A program made the position numbers and the translations under genes. 24,622 nucleotides of DNA from positions 1-24,622 of the forward strand of contig JBKPNZ010000067.1 in NCBI GenBank assembly GCA_046732895.1, given 5' to 3'. This DNA is from JBKPNZ01 sp046732895. Lineage in GTDB: Bacteria > Actinomycetota > Thermoleophilia > Solirubrobacterales > 70-9. Each line of letters opens with the position of its first letter. Position 1 is the stretch's first letter. This document shows, in pieces, positions 22,057 through 24,622 of this stretch. The notes beneath the pieces were generated by a model. It made no database searches. It was not told the origin of the DNA and saw only the letters and a program-made list of their open reading frames with translations.

Positions 22057-24141
22057 TCAGCCGCAGAACTGGGTGTCGTGGGTCTGGCCGAACCGATCGC
22101 ACACACGCCCGAGGAAGATCCGGTCGAGTGAGCGCAGGCCAACGGGCTTGTTCGAGCGAGCCCCGGCCAGCGTGGTCCGGATCACGGGCTCCCTGGGATT
22201 CAACTTCACGGCTTGGTGCAGGCGCCGGATGGCCGCGGTTCGGTGCCCCTCAACCGCGTCCAGAGCCCCGAGCTCGAGCAGCGAGTACCAGTTGAATGAG
22301 TTGCGCTGCAAGGCCGCTTCGAAGTAGCGCCGCATCTGCGCCCGTTCGCCGAGGCGCTCAGCGATAGCGCCTGCGACCACATCCGGCTCGTCGCTGAGGA
22401 AGTTGAGATCGCCGGCGCGGTCGAGCCGGTCGAAGGCCGCGTGAGGGTCGGCGCCCCAGATGCTCGACGCAGTGGCGACGTCTTCGGCAGCCGCGAGCGG
22501 GAGCACGTAGGAGACGGCCGCGAAGACGAAGGCTCCCGCCGCCATCGTCAAGACCGCCCACCGCGGCGGGCTCGGCCACCGGCGGTGCGCTCCCTCACTC
22601 GCTGCTGGGAGAGCTCCGGACTCCTGGGTGGAAGGGCGCAGGTCGACGCGGCCCGCGATGGCCACCAGCGCGAGCGCCGGCGCCGTGAGCGCGGGAAACA
22701 CCCATAACCAATCGCCGGAGGAGTGGCCGAGCCAGTACGCGGCTGTCGCCAACGCTGCCGCGGCGATGCCGCGCGCGAGGATGCTCGTCGCCCGACGCCG
22801 CCTACGCGCGATAGCGACCACCGCTGCCACCAGGAAACCGGCGAACAGCGCCGTCCCCACCAGGCCCGTCTGGCCGAGCAGACGCATTTCGAGGCTGTGC
22901 GGATGTTGCGGTTCCTCACTGCTTCGCCTGTCCTCCAGGTAATCGACGGCGAAGTTCTCAGTGCCGGCGCCACCGATTGGGTGGTCCTCGAACTGGTCGA
23001 TGGCCACCCGCCAGAAGTCGTAGCGATTGCTGCCGAGGTCGCCGCTGAAGCGGCTCGCGCTGAAGTCCTCTTGACCGTGGCCCGACTTGAAGTCGTCCCA
23101 GCGCGCATGCGCCCAGTCCACCGGGCTCCCGATGGCATTCAACGCAACGACGACAGCGGCGAGCGTCGCGACCGCGGCGAGCGCGCCCACTCCGTACGCA
23201 GACCGGCGGCGGACCGTTGCGGGGATCTCGATGCCGCGGTCGGCCGCCGCCATCGCCGTCCCGACCACCAACAGGACCGCCGTCGAAACCCACACGGCGG
23301 TGGCGGCGTCCGAAATCGCCTGCTGAACGTCGCCCCCCTCCCTGATCGCGGAATAGATGTCCAAAAGGGATGGTGCCGCCAGCGCAGCCGCGATCGCGAT
23401 CGGCAGGAGCCAGAGCAGGGCTCGTACGCGGTTCGGAACCACGGCGAGATAGATGACGAGGGCTATCGGAAAGACGATCGCCGAGCCTCGGCTCTGCGCC
23501 GGGATCGCCATCTCCAGGAGGACCCCTGCACTGGCGAGAAGTACGCCTCGCAGCGGCCACGGAACCTCGCGTCGCGACGCCAGCAGGGCCGCGGGGAAGA
23601 ACGCCATCAAGAAAAGGGCCGCGGTGGCGTTGTGGTAGCCGGTCGGCTCGACGAGGTTGCCGCTGAGGAAGGAGAGCGTTGGATCCGTGGCTGCGTTGAT
23701 CGAGACCAGGGTCCCTGCGGCCACGCACGCGATGCCGAAGGCGAAGACCCCGAGGACGATCGCCGCGCTGGAGGCGCGCCAAGAGGGAATGGCGAAGACG
23801 GCGAACACGCTGAAGTAAAGGACTGCACGGTTGGCGCCATCCCAGGCGTCGCCCTTTACGTCCGCCCAGGTGATCGACAGCAGGTTCCACGCTGCGAATC
23901 CCCCAAGGAGGATGAGCGCAATCAGCAGCGGGCCAGGCGGTCGCTGCCAATCCGGACGCGCACGCAGACAAAGGACCACGAGCACCGTCGCCAGGAGGCC
24001 GAGGAAGAAGAGCGCTCCCGGATACCAACTCGTCGGCGCTGCTCCGCCTCCGTCGAGCGCCCAGACGATGAAGACCACCACGCCCAGCAGGCCGGGAATG
24101 AGCTCGGGATGGAGCGTCAAGGGGCGCAGGCGAGGCACCAC
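22057..24141 (-). CDS. O-antigen ligase/Wzy-like membrane protein with C-terminal helical repeats
   Basis: 694 residues from a GTG start. It has about a dozen membrane helices (for example LIPGLLGVVVFIVWAL, ALFFLGLLATVLVVLCL, AVLYFSVFAVFAI). A large outer loop carries the Wzy_C/O-antigen-ligase landmarks: GSNRYDFWRVAIDQFEDHPIGGAGTENFAVDYLE, then HPHSLEMRLLGQTGLVGTALFAGFLVA. The conserved H-x-S near QTGLVG is the family hallmark. These enzymes use undecaprenyl-linked glycans, either polymerising them (Wzy) or ligating them to an acceptor (WaaL). An actinobacterium has no lipid A, so polymerisation or transfer to a wall or protein acceptor is more likely. The last 140 or so residues hold TPR-like helices (MRRYFEAALQRNSFNWYSLLELGALDAVEGHRTAAIRRLHQAVKLNPREPVI). 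It fits the Wzz-kinase and GT4 neighbours. Confidence 0.88.
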   Translation of the reverse strand: MVPRLRPLTLHPELIPGLLGVVVFIVWALDGGGAAPTSWYPGALFFLGLLATVLVVLCLRARPDWQRPPGPLLIALILLGGFAAWNLLSITWADVKGDAWDGANRAVLYFSVFAVFAIPSWRASSAAIVLGVFAFGIACVAAGTLVSINAATDPTLSFLSGNLVEPTGYHNATAALFLMAFFPAALLASRREVPWPLRGVLLASAGVLLEMAIPAQSRGSAIVFPIALVIYLAVVPNRVRALLWLLPIAIAAALAAPSLLDIYSAIREGGDVQQAISDAATAVWVSTAVLLVVGTAMAAADRGIEIPATVRRRSAYGVGALAAVATLAAVVVALNAIGSPVDWAHARWDDFKSGHGQEDFSASRFSGDLGSNRYDFWRVAIDQFEDHPIGGAGTENFAVDYLEDRRSSEEPQHPHSLEMRLLGQTGLVGTALFAGFLVAAVVAIARRRRRATSILARGIAAAALATAAYWLGHSSGDWLWVFPALTAPALALVAIAGRVDLRPSTQESGALPAASEGAHRRWPSPPRWAVLTMAAGAFVFAAVSYVLPLAAAEDVATASSIWGADPHAAFDRLDRAGDLNFLSDEPDVVAGAIAERLGERAQMRRYFEAALQRNSFNWYSLLELGALDAVEGHRTAAIRRLHQAVKLNPREPVIRTTLAGARSNKPVGLRSLDRIFLGRVCDRFGQTHDTQFCG

Positions 24142-24245
24142 GGCAGGCTATCCAACTGGACGTTGGTGCCATTGTCGGCGCTGCGACTCGGCCGATGGAG
24201 CCCGACCGCCGAAATCACCGGCCGAGAGGACAACCGGGGACCACC
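24142..24245. promoter_or_regulatory. Divergent promoter region of ligase and riboswitch genes
   Basis: This gap separates the minus-strand ligase from the plus-strand riboswitch leader. CCAAC (24152-24156) and GTTGG (24162-24166) form a 5-bp inverted repeat just outside the ligase start. A TTGTCG at 24172 could be a -35 element for the plus strand, but no good -10 follows. Nothing else is recognisable. Confidence 0.3.
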
Positions 24246-24249
24246 ACGC

Positions 24250-24333
24250 GGTCACCACGACAAGGCAAACCCGTCGTGAGGCGGGGACGCAAAGCCAGAG
24301 GTCTCGCGCCACCTGCGAGATGGCTCAGCCGCC
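24250..24333 (+). ncRNA. Class I cyclic-di-GMP riboswitch (GEMM)
   Basis: The aptamer core is readable: CACGACAAGGCAAACC, then a stem CCCGTC (24270-24275) and GGCGGG (24280-24285) around a GTGA (GNRA) tetraloop, then GGGACGCAAAGCC (24284-24296). GGC at 24264-24266 can pair with GCC at 24294-24296. A second hairpin follows, TCTCGC (24302-24307) with GCGAGA (24315-24320), and then GATGGCTCAGCCGCCGA, matching the usual 3' end of the class. In this family the ligand sits between the two helices. The aptamer ends directly at the GAAGGAG ribosome site (24334-24340), so control of translation initiation is likely. Whether the ligand switches the gene on or off cannot be read. Confidence 0.9.
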
Positions 24334-24345
24334 GAAGGAGACCAG

Positions 24346-24622
24346 ATGCTCTCGCGCCATCGCCGTGCATTCGCGACCGTCGTCATCGCGGGCGCGATTC
24401 CCTTCATGCTTCCGATCGCCGCGAGCGCCGCGTCCCACCAGCAGTCGGTCTCGCGCGGGCATCGCGATACCACTCCGCCCGACACCACCATCGCCTCCGG
24501 TCCCTCGGGCACGGTCGCGACGAGCGCGGTCAGCTTCACCTTCTCCTCCAGCGAGGCCGGCGCGAGCTTCCAATGCCGGCTCGACGCTCAGGACTGGTCG
24601 CCGTGCTCGAGCCCGCAGGCCT
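24346..24622 (+). CDS. Secreted Ig-like-repeat surface protein, C-terminus outside window
   Basis: ATG at 24346 lies five bases after GAAGGAG. The first 92 residues are seen. A Sec signal peptide (MLSRHRRAFATVVIAGAIPF and MLPIAASAA) precedes a linker (SHQQSVSRGHRD) and the start of a beta repeat: TTPPDTTIASGPSGTVATSA, VSFTFSSSEAGASFQCRLDA and QDWSPCSSPQ. This PPDTTI..GP...T....FTF.S.E..A.F.C.LD...W.PCSSP pattern is a common bacterial Ig-like or FN3-like module in actinobacterial extracellular proteins, usually repeated several times. The rest lies past the window edge, so total length, anchors and enzyme domains are unknown. Direct c-di-GMP control suggests an adhesin or matrix protein tied to the sessile state. 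Confidence 0.85.
   Translation, partial: MLSRHRRAFATVVIAGAIPFMLPIAASAASHQQSVSRGHRDTTPPDTTIASGPSGTVATSAVSFTFSSSEAGASFQCRLDAQDWSPCSSPQA

Noticed and set aside
21858..22142. Open frame of 94 codons in the LPFTG upstream region
   Set aside because: It overlaps the ligase 3' end, has no ribosome site and its translation has no recognisable domain.
1..24622. CRISPR arrays, transposases, integrases, tRNA and rRNA genes
   Set aside because: No spaced direct-repeat series, no recombinase motif and no tRNA or rRNA signature was seen while reading both strands.

Overview
The window is visibly GC-rich, gene-dense DNA with bacterial gene organisation throughout. The gene mix suggests a non-mycobacterial actinobacterium, most plausibly the Thermoleophilia/Solirubrobacterales. 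It includes an MCE protein, an LCP (LytR-CpsA-Psr) wall enzyme, an R2-like oxidase carrying an SCP2 domain, a one-chain glycyl-tRNA synthetase, an LPFTG wall-anchor substrate, and surface proteins with Ig-like and LPPG-type repeats. The taxonomic placement is inference; there is no rRNA gene or other decisive marker here.

Left part (1-7544) is mostly housekeeping and envelope. On the minus strand lie a ROK sugar kinase (2 nt before the next gene), rsmI, and the start of an MCE/MlaD lipid-transport protein cut by the window edge. Diverging from these is an LCP transferase. It converges on a small FmdB-type zinc-ribbon protein across a perfect 21-nt palindrome. Next come a secreted two-repeat surface protein and glyS.

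Middle part (7541-16220) is accessory. An 873-residue ATP-grasp/FAD-monooxygenase fusion converges on glyS so tightly that the two stop codons share CTAG. Divergent from it is an AbiEi-like/DUF559 protein that seems to have lost its natural start codon. A small dimeric alpha/beta-barrel protein follows. Then comes an R2lox-type oxidase with every metal ligand and both Tyr/Val cross-link residues of R2lox, fused to a C-terminal SCP2 lipid-binding domain and preceded by a strong operator-like palindrome. Convergent to it is a TetR-MMPL transporter operon with two palindromes between the genes.

Right part (16412-24622) has a STAND-type ATPase of unknown role and then an exopolysaccharide/envelope locus. 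That locus holds a Wzz-BY-kinase fusion, a GT4 glycosyltransferase, a 102-residue LPFTG sortase substrate with a strong terminator, and an O-antigen-ligase/Wzy-like membrane protein with a C-terminal helical-repeat tail. At the right edge a class I c-di-GMP (GEMM) riboswitch sits immediately before a secreted Ig-like-repeat protein cut by the window. Together these suggest a surface-polysaccharide and matrix locus in which at least one surface protein answers directly to c-di-GMP.

The most notable items are the R2lox-SCP2 fusion, the ATP-grasp/FAD-monooxygenase fusion, the c-di-GMP riboswitch, and the tiny LPFTG protein inside a polysaccharide locus.
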